A DNA stretch of 27,500 bases, taken from positions 1 through 27,500 of the forward strand of contig CAUYUJ010020549.1 in the NCBI GenBank assembly GCA_963575745.1, in the 5' to 3' direction. The notes below the pieces were generated by a model. That model had not been told where the DNA came from and did no database searches. It saw only the letters and a list, made by a program, of their open reading frames with translations. The position numbers and the translations under genes were made by a program. The DNA is from Prorocentrum cordatum (lineage: Eukaryota; Sar; Dinophyceae; Prorocentrales; Prorocentraceae). Positions 1 to 9,689 of this stretch are shown in pieces (position 1 is the first letter of the stretch; each line of letters starts with the position of its first letter).

Positions 1-51
1 GTGGGTCTCCGTTCTGAATCAGCAAAGCCCCGCGTTCCCGCCCACCTCTCG

Positions 52-140
52 TCCTCACCTTTTATCTTCCTCCCCTTCTCCTCTCCTCTCCTCCTCCTCC
101 TCCTCCTCCTCCTCCTCCTCCTCCTCCTCTTCCTCCCTTC
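52..140. repeat. Polypyrimidine tract with (TCC)n
   Basis: This is almost pure C/T on the + strand, with an uninterrupted (CTC)n core at about 88-129. The open frame across it reads as poly-leucine and has no other support. No gene is visible before or after it. Confidence 0.95.
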
Positions 141-181
141 TCCCCGTCCTTCTGCCGCTGATCTCCGCATGTCCTTTCTGG

Positions 182-316
182 CGCATCCCTCACACGCTTC
201 GTGGCCCCTTTAGGGAGCTCCACCGAATGCCCCACTGGCAGGGTTCACATGCGTCTTCACGCCCCTTCCGGTACACACCCTGCACGTGTCGTGGCCCCAC
301 TAGGAGCTCCACCGAA
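182..316. repeat. 90-bp-spaced direct repeat (two copies)
   Basis: Positions 182-227 and 272-316 are near copies. Both hold CGTGGCCCC, then GGAGCTCCACCGAA with small differences between them, and their starts are 90 bp apart. This could be the remnant of a tandem minisatellite. Nothing coding is recognised in 166-480. Confidence 0.7.
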
Positions 317-489
317 GACGATCCTCAGAACAGCGGTACTCAAAACTGCATATGGTTGGGCTTCTCGCCAGGCATCTCCGCCATAGCGTTCGGGATTGTT
401 GTGCAGCAGCGCTGTAGTCTGGCACGATTGACGTTACATGGTTGTCGCGGTACCTCTCCCTGAGCTCCGTTCGGGTTTCTTGAAGCCCG

Positions 490-665
490 CCGTGGTCTTC
501 TTGGGGCTCTTCGGGGCCTTCTGGGGGGGCGTCTTGTGGCTGCCTTCTGGGTCTTGGGGCAGTCTTGGCGGGTCTCAGTCCGTCCCGGGGCAATCTGTTT
601 TAGGGGGCTTTGAATATTTTTATGCGGCGTCTTGGTGTCTTCTGGGGGCCTCCTGGACGGGTCTC
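490..665. repeat. Degenerate CTTGGG/CTTCTGGG minisatellite, short block
   Basis: Degenerate copies of TCTTGGGGC and CTTCTGGGGG recur here. The same motif class fills 5.83-6.43 kb. All frames are open because the motif is stop-poor. Confidence 0.6.
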
Positions 666-1311
666 CCAGCGGCGCTGAGGTAGAATCAACCATGTTGGCT
701 TTCCAAGCCCATTGGGGCTTGAGTCATACCCCCAGGTGCCGCGCTGCTGGCGTGGTGGCGGATCGTAGACTGGGTCTCGATGAAGACCGCTCGGTGTTAT
801 CATGATTCGTATTGTTACCTATATGATTACCCGTCGGGTGACGAGGAGGTTGTGAGGGGGAACCAGCTGACGACAATTGCGATGTTTGCGGTGGTGTCGA
901 TGCTGGTGATGCGCTCGCGAGCTGGCGACGATGCATGATGACGATTCTGGTGACGATGCGTGATGGCGATTGTGATGTTGACGAGGCATGGCGACGTTGC
1001 TGGTGACGAGTGGGACATCGATCTCACTATCCATAACACAATCGATCTAACTCTCTATGTACTGGTCTCACTATCGATCGGTCTCACTATTCACCCATCG
1101 CGCTATTCATGTGTCTATCGCTCTCAGGGGACAACCATCGGGACAATCATCGGGGCACCATCGGTGTGTAAAGCATGGGGGCTCCAGTGGTAAGCTGGTG
1201 CTGCTGGAGTTTCTAGGGTGCCAGGCATGGCATTCTGACGTAACTCTGGGCACACCCAGCGCCTCAGGGCATACCGTAAAACAACATTGCATTAAGGACC
1301 CAGGGAGAGGT
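666..1311. other. Unique sequence with small tandem duplications, no gene seen
   Basis: No recognisable gene is present. Positions 928-952 and 953-977 are a diverged 25-bp tandem duplication (ACGATGCRTGATGRCGATT). Between 1021 and 1100 the motif TCTCACTATC recurs three times. The rest looks like non-repetitive intergenic DNA. Confidence 0.5.
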
Positions 1312-1360
1312 CGTGCGCTCAGGAGCACATGCAGACCATACGATATCAAGCGAGTCCTAT

Positions 1361-1403
1361 TGAGACCATTTTTTATCCACCCAAGGGATGACGCATGTTA
1401 CCC
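1361..1403 (+). repeat. Left inverted-repeat core of the 2.1-kb element
   Basis: It pairs with 3345-3385. The inner 19 bp (1385-1403) differ from the reverse complement of 3345-3363 at one base. Confidence 0.75.
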
Positions 1404-1477
1404 ACCATCTCCCCCCCCCAGGAACGGTAACGCCCCGGCCCTGATCCAGCGCGCGATCCTGGGCAGCCTAGGGTCTG

Positions 1478-1700
1478 TTGTGCACGCAGGAGTGCACTAT
1501 TGTGCACGCAGGCAGTGCGGTATGCACGGGCGTTCTGGCGCACGCATCTGTCGTTGCAGCAGCCGTGGTCTACGCAAGCATAACGGCAGATAATTAAGGG
1601 TCTACGCAAGCATTGTGGTGTACACATCACAAGCTTTGTGGTGTACACAGGCGCCGTGGTGTACGCAATCGCTGTAATGCGCAAGGTCGCTACGATGTAA
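1478..1700. repeat. Degenerate 18-bp motif array (GTGGTGYACRCAGGCGY)
   Basis: About a dozen diverged copies of a unit close to GTGGTGCACGCAGGC follow one another with 18-21 bp spacing. The same unit recurs at 1930-2080, 2755-2830 and 2965-3195, all inside the putative transposon. On the minus strand it reads as His/Cys/Thr-rich peptide in shifting frames, so it is not coding. Confidence 0.7.
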
Positions 1701-1779
1701 GCGTGCGTTGTGGGCTATAATGGGCCCGCGCATATCTTCGCACTTCTTCCTCCTCCTCCTCCTCCCTCTTCATTTCCGT

Positions 1780-2015
1780 GCACACAGGCGTTGTGTTTCA
1801 CACTCGCTGTGGGCTCAAAATGTCCAAGCGTTCCTCGGGCCAGAAAAACAATAATCACAATAAGATCATAACATGGGATATGATACATTCGGCCCCCCAA
1901 CAATTTCCTGGACTTTGGCTCCGTCGGGACCGTGGAGGTGTACGCAAGCTTTGTGGTACACGCAGGCAGTGTGGTGCACGCGGGGGGGTTCTGAAACAGC
2001 AGCTGTTGTGTCAAT
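1780..2015 (+). repeat. Internal ~240-bp module, copy 1
   Basis: It matches 2775-3025 in the same orientation. Shared blocks in order are AGCGTTCCT, GGCCAGAAAAACA, AATAATCACAAT, ATTTTGATACG-like and CGGCCCCC-like stretches, a TTTGGCTCCGTC / CTTGGCCCCGTC pair, and a CTGAAACA..GCTGTGG end. Identity is roughly three quarters by eye. Confidence 0.75.
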
Positions 2016-2331
2016 AAGCACAGGCGTTGCGGTGCTGACGGCTGCTGTGGTGTACATCGGCATTGCTGTGTGTATAAAGGTGTTCTCCTGCAGACAAGTA
2101 TTGCTGCCATCATGGCTCCCAGAGTGGGGGCTGGCGGGAATTTCCTCTTGCTTTCCCTGGTGCGCCTCCTGCTGCGCCTCCTTCTGCTCTTCCTGCGCCT
2201 CCTTTGCTGATGCTTGTGCTCCTCCTGCTCCTTGCTCCTGCTGCTGCTCCTGCTGCTGCTGCTCCTCCTGCTGCCTTTTCTGCTTATCCTCCTGCTGCTT
2301 CTTCTGCTGCCCCTCCGAGATCCTTGGGAGG

Positions 2332-2535
2332 GGTCCAGGACGGCCCCAATAGGGCTCCAAGAGGGCCCCCGAAAGAAACCTACAGTATGAGCACGACGAT
2401 CACTCTTTTAGGGGCCCTTCTTGGAGCCATTTTGGGGCCCAGACCATCCCGGGGGCCTCCCGGATCCTTCCGAGGGCCTTTGGGAGGGTCCAAGACGGCA
2501 CCGCCAGAGCTCCAAGAGGACCCCCGAAAGAGGCG
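2332..2535. repeat. Diverged ~50-bp direct repeat pair
   Basis: Positions 2332-2380 and 2486-2535 share GGTCCARGACGGC, GCTCCAAGAGG and CCCCCGAAAGA. They sit between the two 240-bp modules. A pyrimidine/CTG-rich stretch (2155-2310) precedes them. Confidence 0.65.
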
Positions 2536-2774
2536 CGCTCGTGCATATACTTCGTGGTGCCTCATTTGCAGTGCAGTTTCTGGCACCTCATCCGAACCCC
2601 AACATTCTGGGGATTGTTCCCAGGCTCGGATGTTCGAACGCGGCGGTCTCGTGCACGGGCTCCTGCAACGAGCTTCGTTTGCTCCTCCTGCTCCTCCTGC
2701 TGGTGCCTGCGTGTATTCCACTGGCTGACGCCGCCCCGCGCGCCCCCAAGCCGCGCGGTGTTCACGGGCGCCGT

Positions 2775-3025
2775 GGTGCGCGCAGTTGCCATGACGTGCG
2801 CAGTCGTTGTGGCGTTCGCAGGTTTTATGGGCCCAACATATCCCAGCGTTCCTGGGGCCAGAAAAACAAATAATCACAATCACTTCAGATATTGAATTTG
2901 ATACGCTCGGGCCCCCGACGATTTTCCAGAGCTTGGCCCCGTCAGTATTACCTTCAGGCGTACACGAATTTTGCGGTGTGCGCAGGCGCTGTGGTGCACA
3001 GGGGGTGCTGAAACACCGGCTGTGG
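2775..3025 (+). repeat. Internal ~240-bp module, copy 2
   Basis: This is the direct-repeat partner of 1780-2015, about 1 kb downstream. The AT-richer middle (CAGAAAAACAAATAATCAC) stands out from the GC-rich surroundings in both copies. Confidence 0.75.
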
Positions 3026-3200
3026 TGCACGCGGGTGCCGCGGTGTGCACAGATCGCGCGATGTACCAAGGCGTCGTGGTGCACGCGGTTGTGGTGTACG
3101 TAGTCGTCGTGGTGCACATACATACGATTTTTGTAGCAGCCTTGGTGCACAAGAGGCATTGTACAGAGCCCGTGCTGTGTGCACAGGCGCTGTGGGCTTG

Positions 3201-3204
<4 letters not shown>

Positions 3205-3267
<63 letters not shown>
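3205..3267. repeat. (GAC)n microsatellite
   Basis: An uninterrupted GAC triplet run of about 20 copies lies near the right end of the putative transposon. Confidence 0.97.
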
Positions 3268-3344
3268 TACGCGGCGCGCCTCAGGGTGTGCGCGCCGCGG
3301 CTCCAGTTACCATTACCCCCCCCACGCCCCCCCTCCCGCTCCCC

Positions 3345-3385
3345 GGGTAACATGCGTTATCCCCCAGAAATAGAAGATGGTCTCA
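3345..3385 (-). repeat. Right inverted-repeat core of the 2.1-kb element
   Basis: It is the reverse-complement partner of 1361-1403. Similarity continues outward through 3390-3437 in weaker form. Confidence 0.75.
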
Positions 3386-3594
3386 TCGTGGCCTTCGCCC
3401 TCCCGAAAAACATCATAAGCCTCAGCGGAGACTGACTGCAGGACTCCTGGCCGCATCAGGTCTTCAAGGGAAACCGCCAGGAGGCAGCATCCAAGTACAC
3501 ACATGCTGCTTTATACGAGACCGTGGCGACGCAATCTGGTGAGTGGCCCTGCGAGGTGGCCAGTGGCTATGTGCATTTGGTACGAACAGTCGGC

Positions 3595-3830
3595 TTTTTA
3601 AACATGCGTGTGTCAAAGTTGGGATCGTGTAAATGTTGCATCAGTGTGTGCATGTACGTGTGTATGTATGTTTTTTTTGCATGCGTGTACGGATTTCCAA
3701 AACAGTTCTAACGTATACCTATAGACGCATGTGTCTATATATGTGTCTGTATGCAGATGTATTTTTACACACGCGTGCACAGAGAGAGGGGGAGAGAAGT
3801 GTGTGTGTGTGGGTGGGTGCATTCAGATGT
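3595..3830. repeat. TG/TATG-rich low-complexity stretch
   Basis: Imperfect (TG)n, TATG and GTGTGTATG repeats and a T8 run make this the most AT-rich part of the left end. No gene is recognised. Confidence 0.7.
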
Positions 3831-3837
3831 GTTGACA

Positions 3838-5040
3838 TGACGCAGAACACACCGTGCCATATGCTTTCCAGGTTTGGAACACGTGCACAAAGGTTCGCAC
3901 GCTCATGGCCGAATGCATATGGACGGCCAGCTGGCTGGCTTGTTGACCGAACCGGCACATGTACACGCGCGTGCCGAGAGCAAGCTTGACATTTGGGCGC
4001 GGCTCGACTCTCCACCCAGCGTGTTGTCGAAGCGGTGGCAGACCCCCGCGCCCTCCCGCCCCGCAGGATCCCGAACCGCTCCTGATGATCTCCGCCTAGC
4101 GGCCAGGCTGGCCCGCCCCGTGCGGCTCTGCGGCGGCCCTCTGCCCTCGACGCGCGGGGCACCATCGCCGTCTGACCAGTTTTTATTCGCCGGCGTGGCC
4201 CCCGCGCGCTGCTCGACCCTCGGCCGCGCGGGATCGCGGGGCCTGATCGTTTCCGCATGGCGGCACCGACCACCTGGAGGGGGCCTCCCGCCGCGGGGAG
4301 CGAGAAGTGTGCACCTGCCTCCCCCTCCGCCTGGCCCCCCGCCCATGCCGCGCTGCCAGGAGGCTGGGTGCACATGAGACGCGGCTGCGGCGAGGGCTGG
4401 ACAAGCGCTCGAGAGGCTCAAGCTGGCGGCCCACCGTGCGGGCACACGCGCGCACGCGTACCGCGTGCGTGAGGTCGCGCGTGGGCGCCCTCGCCGCGAC
4501 CTCGTCTGCAGGTCCCCAGTTCTTTTTGTTGCCGCTCCTGGCGCCACACGTCTTTCCCGCGCTCGGCCCCCGTGTGGCCAGGCGCGCTGGAACCTCGCAC
4601 GTGCATGCGTCGTGCGGCCTCTGCAGGTTCCGCGTGCAGAGTTGTCAGTCTTTACGGCTTTCTGGAACTCTGAGGAGAGGGATGCTGGGCAGGTGTGCAC
4701 GTTTTGCTCCCCAAGCCAACGCCGCCGATGCTTATCCTGCTGACCCAGAGTGCCCGAGGCCCGGAAGCTCGCACCGACACTGATATCAGCAGTCGCACCG
4801 AGTGGAGATAACCCCGATCCTGGTGACGGTGGTAATCATCGGGCCTGTTAGGTGGCCTGAGGATTGCCACGAACACCCGAACCGCGAATAAGCTTCCCCC
4901 GCTGGAGGTGTCCCCCGTTACATGCAACGCTTTGGGATAAGGCCCACTTTGGTTTCTTTCGGAACGGGACAGGTGTTGATTTGGGGTCCTTCCGCTGATG
5001 TTCTCCGGCGCTCTTCACGCAGCCAGGAAGAACTCATGGT
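3838..5040. other. GC-rich unique sequence, no gene identified
   Basis: Several frames on both strands stay open for 70-265 codons, but none has a recognisable domain and they overlap one another, as expected from GC content. A ~75-bp stretch at 4768-4843 resembles 12918-12993 (ACACYRATATCA, CACCGAG, CCCGATC, GGTGGTAAT), so at least part of the block is a dispersed repeat. Confidence 0.5.
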
Positions 5041-5042
5041 CG

Positions 5043-5046
5043 ATGC

Positions 5047-5081
<35 letters not shown>

Positions 5082-5343
5082 TTTCTGTGATGACAATGTT
5101 GTTGATGATGATGGTTCTGTGATGGTGGCGATGGTGATGCTGATGATGATGACGATTATGAAGATGGTGATGCTGATTATGATGATGATGTCGGTGGTGA
5201 TGATGATGATGGTCCTGTGATGACGATGGTGATGCTGATGATGTCGATGTCGAGGCTGTTGATGATGCTGATGATGCTGATGCTGGTGGTGAAGATGAAT
5301 ACGATGATGATGGCGATGATGATAACGACGATGATGAATAATG

Positions 5344-5396
<53 letters not shown>

Positions 5397-5609
5397 TGGA
5401 TGAAGAAGAGGAGTGTTATGATGATGTTGATGACGATCATGATGATGGTGGTGGTGGTGATGATGATGGTGCTGCTGATGATGATGACCATGATGATGAC
5501 GATGACGATGCTGATACTGACGATGCTGATGCTGATGGTGATGATGCTGATGCTGCTGCTGATGATGATGAGGCTGATGATGATTATGCTGATGATGAGT
5601 ATGATGAGT

Positions 5610-5648
<39 letters not shown>

Positions 5649-5688
5649 CTGCTGATGATGATGATGATGCTGATGCTGATGCTGATGC

Positions 5689-5753
<65 letters not shown>

Positions 5754-5770
5754 GTTGTGGGGCTGCTGCT
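5043..5770. repeat. Imperfect (GAT)n/(GCT)n megamicrosatellite
   Basis: GAT triplets dominate, with long pure runs at about 5348-5395 and 5695-5752. Interruptions are mainly GCT, GAC and GGT, often as GATGCT doublets (5667-5692). One plus frame reads Asp/Ala-rich (5396 onward) and another Met-rich. Single substitutions in GAT or ATG cannot create stops, so open frames are expected without selection. Confidence 0.95.
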
Positions 5771-5829
5771 GTAAATGCTGATGGTGACGATGATGATCAT
5801 CACCCTTCGTCGTCACTATTTGAGGAACT

Positions 5830-6430
5830 CTCGATGAACTCGTTGGGGCCGTCTTCGGCTTGTTTTGGTTTCCTGTGAGGCAGTTTTTTGGTGTCCTTTG
5901 AGACTTTCTTGGGGCGTCTTGGGGCCCTCATACGCTGTCTTGGGACTCTCTTGGGTTCCTCTTGGCCTTGTGGTGGGTGTCTTGGGGCCGTCGGGAGGTT
6001 GTCTTGGCGCCGTCTTGGGCCGTCGAAGGGTCTTGAAGGTCGTCTTGGGTCCCACGGGAGGCCCGCTTGGGCCGTCTTGGGGCCGTCTTGGGTGCTTCTT
6101 GGGCCATCGTGGGGTCCTCTTAGGCCATCTTGGGACCCTCGTGGCGGCCTCTTCGGCAGTCTTGGGGCCATCGTGGAGGCTTCTTGGGCAGTGTTGAGCG
6201 GACGGACGTCCGAAAAGGTGAGACTGCGAGAATTCTTCACCAACCCAAGGGCGCTAATTGATGTTGGCTGCTTCGATCCCTGTTAGAGGTCTTCTTGTGG
6301 CCCTTTTGGGCCCTCTTGGAGGGATATTGGGCCGTCTTGAGGCCATATTCGGCCACCTTGGGGCCATCTTGGGCCGTCTTCGAGGCATCTTGGGCCATCT
6401 TGGTGTCCTTGTTGCCTGCACGGGCCAGGA
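5830..6430. repeat. Degenerate CTTGGGGCCGT minisatellite
   Basis: Dozens of diverged copies of a motif near GTCTTGGGGCC(GTC) recur every 9-18 bp. Plus frames read Leu-Gly-Pro-Ser-Trp rich and the minus frame Pro-Lys-Thr-Ala-Gln-Asp-Gly rich. No fixed unit length and no domain is visible. It is related to the short block at 490-665. Confidence 0.75.
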
Positions 6431-6448
6431 GGGATCGTGGCCTCGAGG

Positions 6449-6468
6449 TGTGTGTGTGTGTGTGTGTG
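6449..6468. repeat. (GT)10 microsatellite
   Basis: A short pure GT run lies directly after the CTTGGG minisatellite. Confidence 0.9.
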
Positions 6469-6534
6469 CACTCACGGGCCTCTTGTCAAGGGGAGGGGGA
6501 GGGGTGTCCTGTTCAGACTGCAAAAAAACCTACC

Positions 6535-6750
6535 AGACAGCAACTGGCATTCTTCGGGGGGGAGAAGGTATCAATGCCACGCCGCCGCGGGGGTCTCCAT
6601 GGCCCCATCGGCGTGTTACTCTTTCGTTCTTCGTTCGAAAAAGACAGCGCACATCGACAGGAACACGCTGATGGGGCCCTGGGGCCCCCCACGGCAGCGT
6701 GACGTTGACTCTTTCGCCCCCCGATCGCGAAGGCCTTACGGCCCAGTGCC
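6535..6750. mobile_element. Fold-back (MITE-like) element 1
   Basis: Positions 6556-6620 and 6658-6723 are inverted copies. Both arms, read inward, carry GGGGGGxGAA, TCAAxGxCACGC, GCCGxGGGGG and GGCCCCATC, ending in GCGTGTT. The loop is about 37 nt. Weaker pairing (GGCxTTC, CACTGG) extends to roughly 6535 and 6750. Arms of more than 60 bp with a short loop suggest a non-autonomous fold-back element. No coding capacity is visible. Confidence 0.7.
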
Positions 6751-6789
6751 GCCGACCCTGAAGACGACGAAGATGAAAAGGAGGGGGGG

Positions 6790-7090
6790 ATGGGGTGCAG
6801 GGGGAGGAGGAGGAGTGGCAGGAGGAGGAGGAACGGGTGCCCCCGATTTCTGTCACGCCTCGACGCGCCAGGGGGGCACGCCGGCGGATCACCTCGGCGC
6901 GCGGCGCCTTCGCGTCGACGGCGTGCAGTCCAGCACAGCCGGTGGCAGCAGGTGGTGCCCTCGGGCGACGGCCCGGATCTCCCGCGGAGACTCGGCGGAG
7001 AGAGGCCTAAGGGGGGCGGGAGGCCTAAGGGGGCCCCACGGGCAGTCTCCGCGGTGAGGCTCTCCGTGCGCAGGCCTGCTGCCTTCGAAG
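6790..7090. other. GC-rich unique sequence with a short GGA run
   Basis: GGAGGA interruptions lie at 6800-6835, and the rest is non-repetitive GC-rich DNA. AGGCCTAAGGGGG-type blocks repeat twice at 7003-7040. No gene is recognised. Confidence 0.5.
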
Positions 7091-7092
7091 GG

Positions 7093-7275
7093 ACAGTCGG
7101 CCCGCATGAGAAGGATGGGCAACGTTCCCACGGGTACCCTGGCATCCTTGCCTCCTCGGTCCATCCTTCGCCACTCTCGTTCGCCGCGTCGCGCTCGAGA
7201 AGCCTCGAAATGGGCGTCCAAGGCCCTGGCTGGCATCCTTATCGCGCATCCTTATGATACGGGCCGGCTGTACGA
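7093..7275 (+). repeat. Dispersed repeat R1, copy 1
   Basis: It matches 21717-21895 in the same orientation over ~180 bp. Shared blocks are ACAGTCG, CCCGCATG, AAGGATGG, GGGTACCCT, GCATCCTTGCCTCCT, GAAATGGGCGTCCAAGGCC, CATCCTTATCGCGC and CCTTATGATACGGG. A 4-bp indel follows AAGGCCC. Frames differ between copies, so this is repeat DNA and not a conserved exon. Confidence 0.9.
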
Positions 7276-7975
7276 GGAAGGGGGGCTTAGCCCAAGGACA
7301 GCGAGAATTGAAGAACCCCTGGCCCTAGTAATACGATGAAGACCTGTCCTCACTCAGGTCCCCGTTTTCGCATTAGGGAAAACGAATTTGGGCGGTTTGG
7401 CTTGGTACGCCTGCAGAAGCGACCCTCTATCCCAAATGTTTTTTGGCCCTCCTAGTTTGGGTCCTCTCCCAAAGGATTAGGGGTATCTTTATTGCTCATC
7501 ACAGTGTGGGGTCAGGGATCGAACCCTGCTTGAGGCTGATGTTTCTCCTTTCCAGGGGCTGTCCAACGTAGTTGTCCTCGAACCCCGCCTCTGCCCCTAC
7601 CCCACCTGTACGCCCCCCCGCCGATGCTTCATCACACGATTTCTTACCCTCGTGCTGGACTGTATCGCTCGGCACCGCCGTGTTCAGCATCGTTGCTGTG
7701 AGGAGAAGCCCGGAGGCCTCGCGCGGCGCGCACACTAGTTGTACTATCTAGCCCGCACGGCAGCCCCGCAAACTATGGGAACGACGTTCGCGCGGCGAGG
7801 GTCCGACGCACGTGAGCCCGACGCAAATCCGACGTTGTTCCGACTCCAAGTCGGGTCCTGAGCTGCTGCGCGAGGCCTCCGCGATGTTCCTCACAGGCCG
7901 CGGGAGCCGCCCTTCTCAGGACAGGGCGCGCCGGCGGTCTCGGAGGGACCTCGCGGCGCGCTGTGGTGCGGCGGC
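7276..7975. other. Unique intergenic sequence, no gene seen
   Basis: This is moderately AT-richer, non-repetitive sequence. A small hairpin TTTGGG/CCCAAA lies at 7456-7473. Minus-strand GGTTCGATCCC near 7517-7528 resembles a tRNA T-arm or B box, but no acceptor or D arm is found. Confidence 0.5.
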
Positions 7976-7978
7976 CGG

Positions 7979-8052
7979 CGAGGCGCCCTCGACGCGCCCC
8001 CATCTTCCGCGGGGCCCGATCGGCCCCTCGGGGCGCAGACGAGGCGTCGGCG
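7979..8052. repeat. GC-rich imperfect palindrome
   Basis: GGGGCC-CGATC-GGCCCC (8011-8027) lies inside imperfectly paired outer arms (CTCGACGCGCCCC against GGGGCGCAGACGAGG). It could be a small fold-back element. Confidence 0.5.
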
Positions 8053-8087
8053 ACACCGACGGGGCGAGCGCGCCGTTGTGCCTGTGC

Positions 8088-8199
8088 CCACCCTTTTTCC
8101 TCCTTTTCTTGCTTTTCCTCCTCCTCTTCCTCTTCCTCCTCTTCCTCCTTCTCCTCCTCCTCCTCCTATCCTCCTCCTCCTCCTCCTCCGTGACTGCAG
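8088..8199 (+). promoter_or_regulatory. Polypyrimidine tract with possible 3' splice acceptor
   Basis: About 100 nt of TCC/TTC-rich sequence ends in CTCCGTGACTGCAG|G, so a candidate AG|G acceptor lies at 8198-8199. It directly precedes the zinc-finger-like frame. That makes an intron-exon junction plausible, though it could be chance placement of a microsatellite. Confidence 0.4.
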
Positions 8200-8626
8200 G
8201 GTCTCGGTTGTTTCGTTTCGGTTTGCTCCCCCTGGACTCGAAGGGGAACGAGATGACGATGATGAGCGGAACATCGAGGAGGGGGTGGAGGAGCGGTACG
8301 AGTGCACGCACGTTAAGGACGGGGTGAAGTGCGTGACCACGTTCAGCACGCAGGGCGGCCTCACAGCACATCTTAGACATCGTTACCATGTTCGGAATAT
8401 CGCACACATCCTCACGCCGACGAACGCGTGCATCGTGTGCCAGAATATCTTCGCCACACAAGTCACTGCTAGCCGCCATCCTCAGAGCTCGTTTCGCCAC
8501 GGCCGATGCGACCTTCGGGGTGCCTCGCCGATCAAGGAGTTCGTGGAACCGACCTCGACAATGTGCCCGCCGTGCGACTGCGAGGGGGGATCGTGTATGG
8601 GGGGGGGAACAATCTCACACGCCTAG
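8200..8626 (+). pseudogene. Degenerate retroelement C-terminal tail with two C2H2-like fingers
   Basis: One plus frame (stop TAG at 8624-8626) reads non-repetitive protein after the pyrimidine tract. Counting codons from the ATG at 8078, finger 1 has Cys76 and Cys85, then F-x5-L-x2-H (Phe89, Leu95, His98) and His101/His104. Finger 2 has Cys118-x2-Cys121, F-x5-A-x2-H (Phe125, Ala131, His134), His141 and Cys144. Two such fingers ~20 residues apart, followed by a GRC segment and an acidic tail, match my recollection of the region downstream of the reverse transcriptase in dinoflagellate LINE-like proteins. No reverse transcriptase or endonuclease domain lies upstream in this window, so this is a 5'-truncated relic or a single exon. 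It could instead be a cellular zinc-finger exon. The Cys spacing in finger 1 (x8) is abnormal, which suggests decay. Confidence 0.5.
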
Positions 8627-8850
8627 AGACCCGCAAGGGGTCGGCGGATTTTCCAGGGGGTAGGCGGGAGGAGGTAGGACGGATGATGCGGGATGTGGAG
8701 GGAGGAGGTGGACGCATGCGGATGGTCAATGACGACCGCCAGGGAGGATCAGGGAGGGAGAAGTGAGAAGGGCGGCAGCGAAAGGAGGGGCAACGCCGAG
8801 AAGGCAAAGGAAGGAGAGGGGAGTGGGCCTGCTCACCGCCTGTCTGTCTG
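8627..8850. other. Purine-rich spacer
   Basis: This is G/A-rich on the + strand (GGGAGGAGG, GGAGAGGGG types) without a regular unit. No gene is recognised. Confidence 0.5.
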
Positions 8851-8853
8851 TGA

Positions 8854-8895
<42 letters not shown>

Positions 8896-8896
8896 C
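8854..8896. repeat. (TCG)n microsatellite
   Basis: This run of about 12 TCG triplets is GAC on the minus strand. Related GTCGTCGCCG triplets follow to 8940. Confidence 0.95.
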
Positions 8897-9117
8897 CTAA
8901 TCGTAGCTGCCGCCGTGGTCGTCGTCGCCGTAGCCGCCGTCCACTCGGGCTCACTCCCACACCAAGACAGTCACAGCCAGCGGCTCACAGCGGAACGTGC
9001 GAGGGAACGACATGCACATATGGAGATCTCCGCGTCGAGCATCTGATTATGCTGCTACGGGTGAAGATGTCAGGGTTGATGGTGGTGCATATGATGCTGG
9101 CTCTGGCAAGTGGTATA

Positions 9118-9683
9118 ATGACGATGACGATGGTCATGCTGATAATGCTGAGGACGACGACGATGACGATGACGATACCGATGATGATGCTGATGCTGAT
9201 GCTGATACCGCTGCTGCTGATGATGCTGATGATGATGATGACGATGATGATGATGATGATGAGGATGAGGATGAGCTGGTGATGGTGGTGATGACGAATA
9301 TGCTGATGATGGTGATGATGCTGCTGTTGGTGATGATGGTGATGATGCTGGTGATGATGATTATGATGCTGATGATGCCGATGGTGAGGATGACGGTGCG
9401 ACTCTTGCTGCTGCTGATGATGTTTATGTTGATGCCGACAATGCTTACGATGGTGGTGGTGGTGGTGATGATTGGGATGATGATGCTGACGGTTATGCTG
9501 ATGTTGACGATGATGATGTTGATGCTGATGCTCATGCTGATGATGCTGTTGTTGATGGCGGGGATGATAACACTGGTGGTGGTGGTGATGGCGATGGTGA
9601 CGATGATGACGAGGATGATGCTGATGCTGCTGCTGATGATGCTGCTCATGATGGTGGCGATGCTGATCATTGTGAGGGGGAGT
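9118..9683. repeat. Imperfect (GAT)n/(GCT)n/(GGT)n tract
   Basis: The tract is GAT-dominated with GCT, GGT, GAC, GTT and TAT interruptions. The GAT phase shifts once near 9275-9290, switching the same plus frame from Asp-rich to Met/Leu-rich. It is not a coding sequence on this evidence. Confidence 0.93.
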
Positions 9684-9689
9684 AGGCAG

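Larger units (their letters stand above)
1312..3437. mobile_element. Putative non-autonomous DNA transposon with long terminal inverted repeats
   Basis: Two ends about 2.1 kb apart are inverted copies. The core of the left end (1361-1403) reads TGAGACCAT, then GGGATGACGCATGTTACCC. The reverse complement of 3345-3385 reads TGAGACCAT, then GGGATAACGCATGTTACCC, with 18 of 19 matches in the inner block. Weaker similarity runs outward to about 1312 and 3437 (GCTCAGG against GCTGAGG). The interior has no transposase. It holds many copies of an 18-bp motif, two copies of a ~240 bp module and CTG/TCC-rich stretches. The exact ends and any target-site duplication are not clear, so the class is unassigned. 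The alternative is an inverted segmental duplication. Confidence 0.5.

Noticed and set aside
3838-4740. Overlapping 167- and 265-codon frames on opposite strands
   Set aside because: Arg/Ala/Pro-rich products on both strands are typical of GC-rich non-coding DNA, and no motif could be named.
7510-7535. tRNA-like T-arm (GGTTCGATCCC, minus strand)
   Set aside because: The stem pairs poorly at the outer positions, and no acceptor, D arm or anticodon arm is found at the right distance.
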